From an uncultured Clostridia bacterium (GTDB taxonomy: Bacteria; Bacillota; Clostridia; Christensenellales; CAG-138): DNA of 6,900 bases. Shown here piece by piece: positions 1 through 6,044 of the stretch; position 1 is the stretch's first letter; each line of letters begins with the position of its first letter. The notes beneath the pieces are model-generated. The model did not search any database. It was not told the origin of the DNA and saw nothing but the letters and a program-made list of their open reading frames with translations. A program made the translations under genes and the position numbers. The stretch covers positions 1 to 6,900 of the forward strand of contig CALEPU010000023.1 in assembly GCA_937913075.1 (NCBI GenBank). Reading direction: 5' to 3'.

Positions 1-1
1 C

Positions 2-823
2 GGGGAGGACGCGGCGCTCATGAACGGCGCGGGAGACCAGGGCATGATGTTCGGCTACGCCTGCGACGAGACGCCGGAGCTCATGCCCCTGCCCATTTCG
101 CTCGCTCATAAGCTGACTCGCCGTCTGACCGAGGTAAGAAAGAGCGGAAGGCTGCCCTACCTGCGCCCCGATGGGAAGAGTCAGGTAACGGTCGAGTATG
201 AGGGCGACCGCCCCGTAAGGGTCGACACGGTAGTGCTTTCAACACAGCACGATCCCGACGTCGATATGGATTGCCTCACCGAGGATATAAAGCGCGAGGT
301 GATTTTAAACGTACTGCCCGAGGGGCTTTACGACGATAATACAAAGGTGCTCGTCAATCCCACGGGGCGATTTGTTATAGGCGGCCCGCAGGGTGACAGC
401 GGCTTGACAGGGCGCAAGATAATAGTCGATACCTACGGCGGCTACGCAAGGCACGGCGGCGGCAGCTTCTCCGGCAAGGATCCAACCAAGGTTGACAGGT
501 CCGCCTGCTATGCCTGCCGTTACGTCGCAAAAAATCTTGTGGCGCAGGGGCTGGCAAAAAAGTGCGAGATACAGGTCGCCTACGCCATAGGCGTTGCCCG
601 CCCCGTTTCGGTCAGGGTCGATACCTTCGGCACGGGCGTAATGCCGGACGAGCAGCTTGAAAGGACAGTAGAGGCAAGCTTCGATTTCCGTCCCGCGGCG
701 ATAATAGAGCGCTTTGCGCTGCGCCGTCCTATTTACCGCGCGACTGCCGCCTACGGTCATTTCGGCAGGACTGACGTCGACCTGCCGTGGGAGCGGAGCG
801 ATCTGCCGATAATAAACAAGTGA
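2..823 (+). CDS. metK: S-adenosylmethionine synthetase, N-terminus outside window (partial)
   Basis: MetK makes S-adenosylmethionine from methionine and ATP in the cytoplasm. The reading frame is already open at base 2 and ends at TGA 821-823, giving 273 visible residues; family members are about 380-400 residues, so roughly the first 110-120 lie off the left edge. The ATG at base 20 is internal, because family sequence continues upstream of it. Visible family signatures are [11 protein letters not shown] near the left end, the [10 protein letters not shown] stretch, [19 protein letters not shown], the glycine-rich [17 protein letters not shown] (many homologues have A where this has S), and the C-terminal TAAYGHFGR. 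No frameshift or missing signature is seen in the visible part. The downstream dehydrogenase begins 10 nt after the stop, so the two are probably co-transcribed. Identification is very secure. Confidence 0.97.
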   Translation, partial: GEDAALMNGAGDQGMMFGYACDETPELMPLPISLAHKLTRRLTEVRKSGRLPYLRPDGKSQVTVEYEGDRPVRVDTVVLSTQHDPDVDMDCLTEDIKREVILNVLPEGLYDDNTKVLVNPTGRFVIGGPQGDSGLTGRKIIVDTYGGYARHGGGSFSGKDPTKVDRSACYACRYVAKNLVAQGLAKKCEIQVAYAIGVARPVSVRVDTFGTGVMPDEQLERTVEASFDFRPAAIIERFALRRPIYRATAAYGHFGRTDVDLPWERSDLPIINK

Positions 824-833
824 TCGGTCTTAT

Positions 834-1652
834 ATGAACGAAAAATACGTGCTCGTAACCGGCGCCTGCGGCGGTCTCGGCGCCGCCGCCGCAAGCGAGC
901 TTGCCCGCAGGGGCTTTAAGGTGATCGCTGCCGATATCGCGGAGCCCAAGGCCGGAGAGGGCATACTGCCCCTCGTGATGGACGTTTCCGATGAGGCGAG
1001 CGTCGAAGCAGCCGCGAAAGCCGTTGCGCAAATAACGCCCAAGCTATATGCCGTACTGCATCTTGCAGGGGTCTATACCATGGACTCATTTGTCGAGATA
1101 GACGAGAGCGGGCTTTCGCAAATGCTTGCCGTCAATCTCATGGGCGTGTACCGCGTCAACAAGGCTTTTCTGCCGCTGCTGCTTGCGGCAAGAGGCAATG
1201 CGCTGCCGAGGATAGCGGTCGTCACGAGCGAGCTTGCGCCGCTCGATCCTTTGCCCTTCAACGGCATTTACAGCATGACCAAGACCGCGCTCGAAAGCTA
1301 CGCGCACTCGCTTGCGCTTGAGCTGGAGCTTGTGGGCATAAGGGTAGTCACACTGCGTCCCGGCGCGTTTGGCAGCGGTATGCCCCAAGCCTCGCTGCGC
1401 GAGATGGAAAGGATGAGCCGCACGACGAAGCTCTACCCCAAGGTCACGGCAAGATTTCGCAGTATAATGCTCGGCGAGATAGGCTCCGCAAAGGATCCCG
1501 CGGTTTTTGCCGAATGGGTCGCCGGCATATTGCAAAAAAAGCGTCCGCGCCTTTTGTACGCCAAGAACAATTCTTTAAAGCTCAAACTATTCTCCGCGCT
1601 GCCGTTCCCATGGCAGGCGGCGCTGTTGAAGAAGCTGCTCGGAGCAAAATAA
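834..1652 (+). CDS. short-chain dehydrogenase/reductase (SDR family), substrate unknown
   Basis: This 272-residue protein is a classical Rossmann-fold SDR. The cofactor motif TGxxxGxG is residues 9-16 (TGACGGLG); D34 at the end of the second strand suggests a preference for NAD(H), which is inference. The usual NNAG is degenerate (HLAG, 76-79). N101 and the catalytic S132, Y146 and K150 (YSMTK) are present, so it should be active. The C-terminal part (about 190-272) carries the variable substrate region and ends in a basic, hydrophobic tail (KLKLFSALPFPWQAALLKKL) that could contact a membrane, as in retinol/hydroxysteroid dehydrogenase-like members. The start at 834 is the only sensible one, although no good Shine-Dalgarno precedes it; it sits 10 nt after the metK stop, so coupled translation is likely. 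I cannot name the substrate; the metK linkage does not reveal it. Confidence 0.9.
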   Translation: MNEKYVLVTGACGGLGAAAASELARRGFKVIAADIAEPKAGEGILPLVMDVSDEASVEAAAKAVAQITPKLYAVLHLAGVYTMDSFVEIDESGLSQMLAVNLMGVYRVNKAFLPLLLAARGNALPRIAVVTSELAPLDPLPFNGIYSMTKTALESYAHSLALELELVGIRVVTLRPGAFGSGMPQASLREMERMSRTTKLYPKVTARFRSIMLGEIGSAKDPAVFAEWVAGILQKKRPRLLYAKNNSLKLKLFSALPFPWQAALLKKLLGAK

Positions 1653-1660
1653 AATAACTT

Positions 1661-1697
1661 AAAGGGACTGTTGCAGCGTTAATGCAGCAGCCCCTTT
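1661..1697. terminator. strong hairpin between convergent genes, likely bidirectional terminator
   Basis: A 15-bp stem (1661-1675 with 1683-1697) has one A/C mismatch and one G-T wobble around a 7-nt loop. On the minus strand it is followed by a T-rich tail (TTATTTTATTTT), so it should terminate the cohesin/dockerin lipoprotein gene, whose stop is 15 nt upstream. On the plus strand it follows the dehydrogenase stop by 8 nt but lacks a T-run, so termination in that direction is probably weaker. Confidence 0.8.
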
Positions 1698-1711
1698 GCG
1701 ATAGCTCCGTA

Positions 1712-2416
1712 TCACCCTATCAGCGCGATATACATATCGGTAATATCGGCATAGGAGGGCTCGCCGTCGGCATTGTAATCCGCGTTCGCAAGGTAAGCCT
1801 CGTCGATCCCGCCCTCGCCGGTGAGGAAGAGGTAAAGCACGGTGATATCAAGGAAGGTCACCTCACCGTCGCCGTCAACGTCGCCTGGCAGACCAAGGGG
1901 CTTTTCCGCAAGCATAATGCTTGCAGGCTCTATCTCGAAATCATAATAATACACATCGCCGCCGAGCGGGGAATAGAAGAAATCCGAAACGCTCATATCG
2001 ATGCACTGCGGCGTATCGCTTATCGCCAGACATTCAAAGGTGACGGTGATAATAACGCCCGTCCCCGTGAAGGCGCTCGTCGGGCAGAGTATGCCGATGT
2101 TGACCTCGCCCGAGTTATTAAGGTTCGGCACTTTCATGGAGTCCATGGGCAGCGCGTTCCAAACGGGGCCCGGAGCGACGGAAACGGCCTTCATGACCTC
2201 GGGGTTATAGGTGAGGCGGAAGAACAGCGAATGCGCTTCGTAATACCCGCCGCCGATCACGACGTCCACGGTAAAGGCTTCGCCCGGCGCAGCCTGCTCC
2301 GGCGCTGTCAGCGTAAAGGTGACGGGCTCCTGCGCGTCCTGCGCCGCGGATAAGCCGCAAGCGGCGAGCAGCAAGGCGGCAAGCGCGGACGAGATCAGCT
2401 TTTTAAACGAAAACAT
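1712..2416 (-). CDS. lipoprotein with cohesin-like domain and C-terminal dockerin
   Basis: This is a 234-residue exported protein. Residues 1-20 are a lipoprotein signal peptide: basic FKK, a hydrophobic stretch, then the lipobox LAAC with C20 as the expected lipidated cysteine. Residues about 31-170 resemble the cohesin/carbohydrate-binding beta-sandwich (APGEAFTVDV, LFFRLTYNPEVMKAV, and the late GVIITVTFECLA strand). Residues 177-234 form a dockerin with two EF-hand-like calcium loops: D179, D181, D183, E185, D190 and D213, N215, D217, E219, D224. The frame is open further upstream, but I chose ATG 2416: it gives a perfect signal peptide and follows a GGGGGA ribosome site. It probably sits on the outer face of the membrane and docks to, or displays, other cell-surface proteins; partners are unknown. 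The cohesin call rests on pattern only and could be a related beta-sandwich; the dockerin and lipobox are firm. Confidence 0.88.
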   Translation of the reverse strand: MFSFKKLISSALAALLLAACGLSAAQDAQEPVTFTLTAPEQAAPGEAFTVDVVIGGGYYEAHSLFFRLTYNPEVMKAVSVAPGPVWNALPMDSMKVPNLNNSGEVNIGILCPTSAFTGTGVIITVTFECLAISDTPQCIDMSVSDFFYSPLGGDVYYYDFEIEPASIMLAEKPLGLPGDVDGDGEVTFLDITVLYLFLTGEGGIDEAYLANADYNADGEPSYADITDMYIALIG

Positions 2417-2420
2417 ATCT

Positions 2421-2426
2421 TCCCCC
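2421..2426 (-). promoter_or_regulatory. ribosome binding site that fixes the lipoprotein start
   Basis: GGGGGA lies 4 nt before the ATG at 2416. The open frame extends 61 codons further upstream, but no comparable site precedes those codons and only this start gives a signal peptide. Confidence 0.65.
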
Positions 2427-2441
2427 GAAATTGTATTTTTT

Positions 2442-2464
2442 GCGGAAGGCGCCAAAGCCTCCGC
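2442..2464 (-). other. hairpin at the 5' end of the lipoprotein mRNA
   Basis: GCGGAGGC (minus strand, 2464-2457) pairs with GCCTTCCGC (2450-2442) with one bulged base and a 6-nt loop. It falls almost exactly at the predicted transcription start and is followed by AAAAAA rather than T residues, so it looks like a 5'-end stabilising stem of the leader rather than a terminator. Confidence 0.45.
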
Positions 2465-2469
2465 ACTTA

Positions 2470-2498
2470 ATTTTATAGCAATATCCGCGCAAATGCAA
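2470..2498 (-). promoter_or_regulatory. probable sigma-A promoter of the lipoprotein gene
   Basis: On the minus strand TTGCAT (2498-2493), a 17-bp spacer and TAAAAT (2475-2470) give a reasonable housekeeping promoter lying just past the DUF1284 stop. A shifted -10 (TATAAA, 2477-2472) would have a 15-bp spacer. The predicted leader is about 45 nt. Confidence 0.5.
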
Positions 2499-2500
2499 GC

Positions 2501-2542
2501 GGTATTTACAAGGTCTCCGGAGGTATTTGCAAGGTCTCCCGA
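2501..2542. repeat. two tandem 21-bp copies at the 3' end of the DUF1284 gene
   Basis: Bases 2501-2521 and 2522-2542 match at 19 of 21 positions. The unit is a multiple of three, so it duplicates seven codons in frame (the protein ends ETLQIPP then ETL). One of the two differences turns CAA into the TAA stop codon. Confidence 0.85.
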
Positions 2543-2958
2543 ATGCCCTGCTTTGCGGCTGAGGCGGTGCAAACGCCGTCCCACTCGCAGTCGGCGCAAA
2601 CTGCGCTGCGGCGATGGGGCAGAAGTATCCTCTGCATGACTAACTTGCGCAGCTTAAAATAGGGCAGCACCTCGCCCTCCTCAACGCAGCAGAGCCTCAA
2701 AACCTCGCGGTCGTAGCGCAGCACCTTCTCGGAATATGAGCATACGCCGCCAACGTTATTGGGGCAGGCGGAGCAGAGCGTATCGGAAGAAGCGACCACC
2801 CTGACGAGCGGGTCTCCCGAAAGCAGCGCGGCGGTCTCGGTCATGTGACGCACGAACTCCTCGCTGTACCCCTTGCCCTCAAAAAAGCAAATGCATACGG
2901 CGTGATGCGCACGAAGCGCAACGGGCTCCGCCCCGCATGTTTTTTTATCAAACCGCAT
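2506..2958 (-). CDS. cysteine-rich DUF1284 family protein
   Basis: The 150-residue protein matches my recollection of DUF1284 proteins: an early LRAHHAVCICFFEGKGYSEEF segment (residues about 15-35), then SDTLCSACPN..GGVCSYSEKVLRYDREVL. It has 11 cysteines; C62, C65, C73 and C121, C124, C130 form two CxxC-x(5-7)-C groups, and H18/H19 with C22/C24 form another candidate cluster. Such spacing suits a metal or iron-sulfur site, but this is inference and the family's function is not established. There is no signal peptide or membrane segment, so it is probably cytoplasmic. It starts 5 nt after the psuG stop, with its AAGGAT ribosome site overlapping the psuG stop codon, so it is almost certainly in the psuK-psuG transcript. 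The C-terminus ends in a small tandem duplication that supplies the stop. Confidence 0.85.
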   Translation of the reverse strand: MRFDKKTCGAEPVALRAHHAVCICFFEGKGYSEEFVRHMTETAALLSGDPLVRVVASSDTLCSACPNNVGGVCSYSEKVLRYDREVLRLCCVEEGEVLPYFKLRKLVMQRILLPHRRSAVCADCEWDGVCTASAAKQGIRETLQIPPETL

Positions 2959-2963
2959 GATCC

Positions 2964-3884
2964 TTACATCTTATAAAGCTCCGCCGCGATTTTTGCGGCG
3001 AGAGCGACGTTATTGCAGACGAGGGCGATATTGGCTTTAAGGCTTTCGCCTCCGGTGAGCTCCTTGACGGCGGCAAGCAGGAAGGGGGTCGTCGCCTTGC
3101 CCCTTATGCCCTGAGCCGCAGCCTCGGCAAGCGCTTCGTCTATCGCCCTGTCGATGACCGCCTTGTCCATGGAATACTCCTCCGGCACGGGGTTCGTCAC
3201 GAGCATACCGCCCTCGATGCCGAGGTCCGTTCTTGCGCGCAGCGCTGCGGCTATCTCGCGCGGGGTATCCATGCGGTAATCCGCCTTAAAGCCGCTCCGC
3301 CTCGTATAAAATGCGGGCATCTCATCCGTGCCGTAGGCTATTACGGGCACGCCCTTGGTTTCAAGGTATTCGAGCGTGAGTCCGATATCGAGTATGCTCT
3401 TTGCGCCGGCGCAGACCACCGCGACGCTCGTCCTGCCGAGCTCTTCAAGGTCGGCAGAGATATCCATAGTCTCCGTCGCACCGCGATGCACGCCGCCAAT
3501 GCCGCCCGTGGCAAACACCCTGACGCCCGCCATGTGGGCGAGTATCATCGTGGAGGCCACGGTCGTCGCGCCGTCCGCGCCGCGTGACGCGAGTATAGCA
3601 ATATCGCGTCGGCTCGCCTTGGCTGCCTTCTGCCCCGCCTTGCCGAGGTATTCAAGCTGCCCGTCGGTGAGCCCGACACAGAGCCTGCCGCCGAGTATGG
3701 CGCAGGTCGCGGGCACGGCGCCGTTTTCGCGCGCTATGCGGCAGCACTCTCCGGCGGTCTCGACGTTCTCGGGGTAGGGCATGCCGTGAGAGATTATTGT
3801 GCTCTCGAGCGCTATCACGGGCATATCGTTTTTTATCGCCTCAGCGACCTCGGGAGAGTATGTGATATTGGGGTTCAGCTTCAT
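2964..3884 (-). CDS. psuG: pseudouridine-5'-phosphate glycosidase
   Basis: PsuG cleaves the C-glycosidic bond of pseudouridine 5'-phosphate, giving uracil and ribose 5-phosphate, in the cytoplasm. The 306-residue length is normal for the family. Family stretches include ALESTIISHGMPYP (25-38), ATTVASTM, FATGGIGGVHRGA (about 124-136), and NPVPEEY (231-237). Catalytic residues reported for the E. coli enzyme (E31, D149, K166, N289) appear here as E27, D145, K162 and N285, all at a constant offset of four, so the protein should be active. AAAGGAG lies 7 nt before the ATG. It follows psuK after 32 nt and is followed by the DUF1284 gene after 5 nt; with PsuK it completes pseudouridine breakdown. 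No pseudouridine transporter is seen in the window. Confidence 0.97.
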   Translation of the reverse strand: MKLNPNITYSPEVAEAIKNDMPVIALESTIISHGMPYPENVETAGECCRIARENGAVPATCAILGGRLCVGLTDGQLEYLGKAGQKAAKASRRDIAILASRGADGATTVASTMILAHMAGVRVFATGGIGGVHRGATETMDISADLEELGRTSVAVVCAGAKSILDIGLTLEYLETKGVPVIAYGTDEMPAFYTRRSGFKADYRMDTPREIAAALRARTDLGIEGGMLVTNPVPEEYSMDKAVIDRAIDEALAEAAAQGIRGKATTPFLLAAVKELTGGESLKANIALVCNNVALAAKIAAELYKM

Positions 3885-3916
3885 AAAAAAACTCCTTTGT
3901 GTTCGATATTCTTATT

Positions 3917-4756
3917 TCATTCCGCGGCTGTTTCGATTACCTCGGCAGCAAAGCGGTTGGCGTTATCGGCAGCCTCGGCGGCAGGTAAACCTGCGAGCAG
4001 TCCCTCGATAAGCTTTGCGCAGGCGGCGTCGCCGGCTCCGGTCGTGTTGCCTCGGACAGGCACGGTGCGGGCGCGTCCCCTTTCATCGCCTTGGGCATAA
4101 TAAATGCCCTCCGCGCCGCAGGAGATGAAGACGGCTCCGCAGCCGAAGCTTAACAGCCCTTCGGCACAGTCCTCCGGACTCGTTAGTCCCGTCATAGCCC
4201 GCGCCTCGTAGATATTGGGCTTTATCGCCGCAAGCCTTCCGAGCACGGGCAAAAACCTCAGCGCCTTTTTGGTGCTGACCGGATCCGCGAATACGGGGAC
4301 CGTGAGCTTGTCCGCAAGGTATTCTATGCTCTCCGAGGGGAGATTGCCGTCCAAAACGCATGCGTCACAGGCGTTTATAATGCCGATTTTGCCGCAAAGC
4401 GCCGATGGCGTCAAAAGCCTCTCGGTATCGTCAAGGTCGGAATATGCTATGCTCATATCGCCCGCCCCGTCGTCAACGCTGACGTAAACGCCGCTCCTCC
4501 TGCCGCTGACAGGCAGGAGCCGAACACCCGTGCGTTCCGCTTCGGCAATTATAAGCCGGCGGAAGGGGTCGTCGCCAAGCACGCAGATCATCCGCACGGA
4601 ATGACCGAGCTCTGCAAGCCTTCTTGCAATGTTGAAGCCCACGCCGCCTATCCGCACGCCTATGCGCGACGGGTTGGAATCCCGAGGGACAGAGGCGCCG
4701 CAAGGGCTTACGCCTATATCGACACACACGCCGCCTACAACGCAGACTTCGCTCAC
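3917..4756 (-). CDS. psuK: pseudouridine kinase (PfkB/ribokinase family)
   Basis: The 279-residue protein is a PfkB-family sugar kinase; the neighbouring psuG makes pseudouridine kinase the likely role, phosphorylating pseudouridine at the 5' position with ATP. Visible motifs are the substrate-lid/sugar region IGGVGFNIARRLAELG (36-51), FADPVSTKK (157-164), KPNIYEA (179-185), and the anion-hole/catalytic NTTGAGDA (237-244) with D243 as the expected base; N237 stands where many PfkB proteins have D. It is slightly shorter than the E. coli enzyme (about 310). The start is GTG at 4756-4754, fixed by an excellent AAGGAGGAGA site 8 nt upstream. It is first in the psuK-psuG-DUF1284 cluster, behind a good promoter. 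A different nucleoside or ribose substrate cannot be excluded by sequence alone. Confidence 0.92.
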   Translation of the reverse strand: MSEVCVVGGVCVDIGVSPCGASVPRDSNPSRIGVRIGGVGFNIARRLAELGHSVRMICVLGDDPFRRLIIAEAERTGVRLLPVSGRRSGVYVSVDDGAGDMSIAYSDLDDTERLLTPSALCGKIGIINACDACVLDGNLPSESIEYLADKLTVPVFADPVSTKKALRFLPVLGRLAAIKPNIYEARAMTGLTSPEDCAEGLLSFGCGAVFISCGAEGIYYAQGDERGRARTVPVRGNTTGAGDAACAKLIEGLLAGLPAAEAADNANRFAAEVIETAAE

Positions 4757-4761
4757 GGCTA

Positions 4762-4771
4762 TCTCCTCCTT
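4762..4771 (-). promoter_or_regulatory. strong ribosome binding site for the GTG start of psuK
   Basis: AAGGAGGAGA on the minus strand places its AGGAGG core 8 nt before GTG 4756-4754. This decides for the non-ATG start. Confidence 0.85.
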
Positions 4772-4792
4772 GCCAATGACTTCCTCGGTATT

Positions 4793-4821
4793 ATTATAAA
4801 ATCAAAGGCGTGAAATTGCAA
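4793..4821 (-). promoter_or_regulatory. sigma-A-type promoter of the psuK-psuG-DUF1284 cluster
   Basis: TTGCAA (4821-4816), a 17-bp spacer and a perfect TATAAT (4798-4793) on the minus strand. Initiation near 4786 would give a leader of about 30 nt before GTG. This shows the psu genes need not depend on the upstream yabP-yabQ transcript. Confidence 0.8.
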
Positions 4822-4830
4822 TACGAGAGT

Positions 4831-4871
4831 GCTCAGGCGCGGCTAATCCGCTCAGGCGGCGCGGCTAATCC
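4831..4871. repeat. imperfect tandem repeat covering the end of yabQ
   Basis: GCTCAGGCGCGGCTAATCC (4831-4849) is repeated directly as a 22-bp copy with three extra bases (4850-4871). The second copy contains the yabQ stop codon; the first lies between that stop and the psuK promoter. Confidence 0.8.
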
Positions 4872-5185
4872 GCAAGCCCCGCCGCGGTCTTTAAAAGCCG
4901 CAGCACGAATGCCAGCGCGATAAAAAACCCCGCGACGGCATAAAGCCGCAGCTCCCCTCCGTTTGCCGATATCAGCGCGGCCGAAAATATAACGCCTGCT
5001 GCGGCGCAGATCAAAATATCCAAAAGAGCGAATATCAGCCTCGTCCCAAACGGAAGCCTGCGTCCTCTGTTTTTGCGGCGCCACAAAAGCTTCGGTAGTG
5101 CGAGCAAAAAAACGACGCTGCCCGCCATTGCTCCGCTCCAAAGGCACGAAAGCAGTACGGGCAGCTCGGAAAGGTTATTCCGCAT
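4865..5185 (-). CDS. yabQ: spore cortex biosynthesis membrane protein YabQ-like
   Basis: This 106-residue integral membrane protein has three predicted membrane segments (about 9-33, 48-73 and 81-98) separated by a strongly basic loop (WRRKNRGRR, 35-43). The pattern DILI..(56-59) followed by NGGELRLY (75-82) and a final hydrophobic helix is what YabQ proteins show. In Bacillus subtilis YabQ is a mother-cell sporulation protein needed for the spore cortex. The ATG overlaps the yabP stop by one base (TGATG), and no strong ribosome site is visible, so translation is probably coupled. In B. subtilis the order is yabP-yabQ-divIC; here divIC does not follow, and the next gene is psuK under its own promoter. 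The YabQ name relies heavily on the yabP neighbour, since the protein is short and mostly hydrophobic. Confidence 0.85.
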   Translation of the reverse strand: MRNNLSELPVLLSCLWSGAMAGSVVFLLALPKLLWRRKNRGRRLPFGTRLIFALLDILICAAAGVIFSAALISANGGELRLYAVAGFFIALAFVLRLLKTAAGLAD

Positions 5186-5481
5186 CAGCGGAACACCCTC
5201 GACAGGAAGGAGCCTCTTTCAGGCTGTGGGGCGTCGTCGTACTCGATAGCGCAGATCTCTCCCTCGATATTGACCTGCCCCGCGTCAAGATCGAGCTTTG
5301 TAATGTGCAGTCCCTCTCCCTCGACGGTCATTCCGCCGGAGTCTGTAAAGACAGTCACCTCACGCTCGTTAAAGCTGCCCACGTCCTTAACGCCGGTTAT
5401 GCTCAAAAGCTCGCGGTTGTCAAGATGTATACAGTGCGAGCGCAGCCGCAGTCCACCCTCGGCGGTCCTTATATCGTTCAT
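5185..5481 (-). CDS. yabP: sporulation protein YabP
   Basis: The 98-residue protein carries the compact YabP/YqfC-type beta domain: HCIHLDNRELLSITGVKDV (16-34), GSFNEREVTVFTDSGGMTVEGEGLHI, then TKLDLDAGQVNIEGEICAIEY (61-81). YabP is made in the mother cell during sporulation in B. subtilis and is needed for normal spore formation; its biochemical role is not well defined. The frame is open for 70 codons upstream, but ATG 5481 is chosen because the family similarity starts there and AAAAGGAGA lies 7 nt before it. It overlaps yabQ by one base. A possible sigma-E-like element lies at 5511-5540. YqfC is a paralogue with the same fold, but the adjacent yabQ favours YabP. Confidence 0.92.
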   Translation of the reverse strand: MNDIRTAEGGLRLRSHCIHLDNRELLSITGVKDVGSFNEREVTVFTDSGGMTVEGEGLHITKLDLDAGQVNIEGEICAIEYDDAPQPERGSFLSRVFR

Positions 5482-5488
5482 ACGTGTA

Positions 5489-5497
5489 TCTCCTTTT
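5489..5497 (-). promoter_or_regulatory. ribosome binding site of yabP
   Basis: AAAAGGAGA on the minus strand, 7 nt before ATG 5481; it selects this start over the upstream open frame. Confidence 0.8.
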
Positions 5498-5510
5498 CGG
5501 GGTTTGGTAA

Positions 5511-5540
5511 ATTGTATTGTCCATCTGAGCTTTTGATTAC
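5511..5540 (-). promoter_or_regulatory. possible sigma-E-type sporulation promoter before yabP
   Basis: AATACAAT (5518-5511) is one base off the sigma-E -10 pattern CATACANT, with GTAATCAA (5540-5533) 14 bp upstream as a weak -35. It is placed correctly for a sporulation gene, but the -35 match is poor. The remaining 5541-5610 shows nothing I can name. Confidence 0.3.
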
Positions 5541-5613
5541 AGCGGCGAATAAAATTTCTTGCGAAACCGCCAACGGCCGCTTGGCAACGGAGCTGCGGGA
5601 GGCTTTTTCGGCT

Positions 5614-5668
5614 CAAATAAATATATATTAAAAAAAGGGCTTGCATTTTTTTATTATTCGAGTATAAT
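5614..5668 (+). promoter_or_regulatory. stable-RNA operon promoter with AT-rich upstream element
   Basis: TTGCAT (5641-5646), a 16-bp spacer and TATAAT (5663-5668) stand about 20 nt before tRNA-Lys. Immediately upstream, 5614-5637 is almost pure A/T and resembles the UP elements of rRNA and tRNA promoters. Transcription should begin near 5675, leaving a leader of about 12 nt. Confidence 0.8.
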
Positions 5669-5687
5669 ACTCTATGCAAAATGAATT

Positions 5688-5763
5688 GCACCTTTAGCTC
5701 AGTTGGTAGAGCACCTGACTCTTAATCAGGGTGTCCAGGGTTCGAGTCCCTGAAGGTGTACCA
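5688..5763 (+). tRNA. tRNA-Lys (anticodon CTT), CCA encoded
   Basis: A full cloverleaf is seen: acceptor GCACCTT/AAGGTGT (G1-T72 wobble), D arm AGCTCAGTTGGTAGAGC, anticodon stem CCTGA/TCAGG with loop CTCTTAA, T arm CAGGG-TTCGAGT-CCCTG, discriminator A and genomic CCA. It is first in the operon and ends 2 nt before the 5S rRNA. Confidence 0.97.
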
Positions 5764-5765
5764 TA

Positions 5766-5881
<116 letters not shown>

Positions 5882-5882
5882 A

Positions 5883-5907
5883 CTGAGCTCCGCTTTGCGG
5901 AGCTCAG
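5883..5907 (+). other. perfect 11-bp hairpin after 5S rRNA
   Basis: CTGAGCTCCGC (5883-5893), loop TTT and GCGGAGCTCAG (5897-5907) form a perfect palindrome. No T-run follows and more tRNA genes lie downstream, so it is more likely a processing or insulating structure, or an attenuating terminator, than an absolute stop. Confidence 0.7.
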
Positions 5908-5914
5908 GCTATAT

Positions 5915-5990
5915 GCCTCTTTAGCTCAGTCGGTAGAGCGACGGACTGTTAATCCGCAGGTCGTTGGTTCGAGTCCAACAAGGGGAGCCA
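5915..5990 (+). tRNA. tRNA-Asn (anticodon GTT), CCA encoded
   Basis: Cloverleaf with D arm AGCTCAGTCGGTAGAGC, anticodon loop CTGTTAA, T arm GTTGG-TTCGAGT-CCAAC, discriminator G and genomic CCA. The acceptor GCCTCTT/AAGGGGA has a G1-A72 mismatch and a T4-G69 wobble, and position 27-43 is A/C, so the acceptor end looks weaker than normal. Identity is clear from the anticodon. Confidence 0.93.
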
Positions 5991-5994
5991 GAGT

Positions 5995-6023
5995 ACAGCC
6001 GCCAGTTTCATATTGGCGGCTGT
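5995..6023 (+). other. perfect 10-bp hairpin between tRNA-Asn and the next tRNA
   Basis: ACAGCCGCCA (5995-6004) and TGGCGGCTGT (6014-6023) enclose a 9-nt loop. There is no T-tract after it. It sits in the spacer of the tRNA operon and could guide RNA processing or partly attenuate transcription. Confidence 0.7.
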
Positions 6024-6044
6024 GCGACCTTACATTACTGGTTT

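Noticed and set aside
305..760. 151-codon minus-strand open frame opposite metK
   Set aside because: It is a shadow of the strongly conserved metK frame with no domain or ribosome site of its own.
1682..2353. 223-codon plus-strand open frame
   Set aside because: It is the mirror of the lipoprotein gene. The minus-strand frame has a signal peptide, lipobox and dockerin loops, while this one has no domain and begins inside the terminator hairpin.
2442..2464. Hairpin as terminator of the psuK-psuG-DUF1284 transcript
   Set aside because: In the minus-strand direction the stem is followed by A residues, not T, and it lies downstream of a likely promoter, so a leader hairpin is more probable. No convincing terminator for that transcript was found.
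2417..2599. Extension of the lipoprotein gene to the upstream ATG at 2599
   Set aside because: This would bury the signal peptide 61 residues inside the protein and overlap the DUF1284 gene; the added residues look like out-of-frame translation of that gene.
5482..5691. Extension of yabP by 70 codons upstream
   Set aside because: The added part covers the tRNA promoter region and has no family similarity, whereas ATG 5481 has a good ribosome site and matches the usual YabP length.
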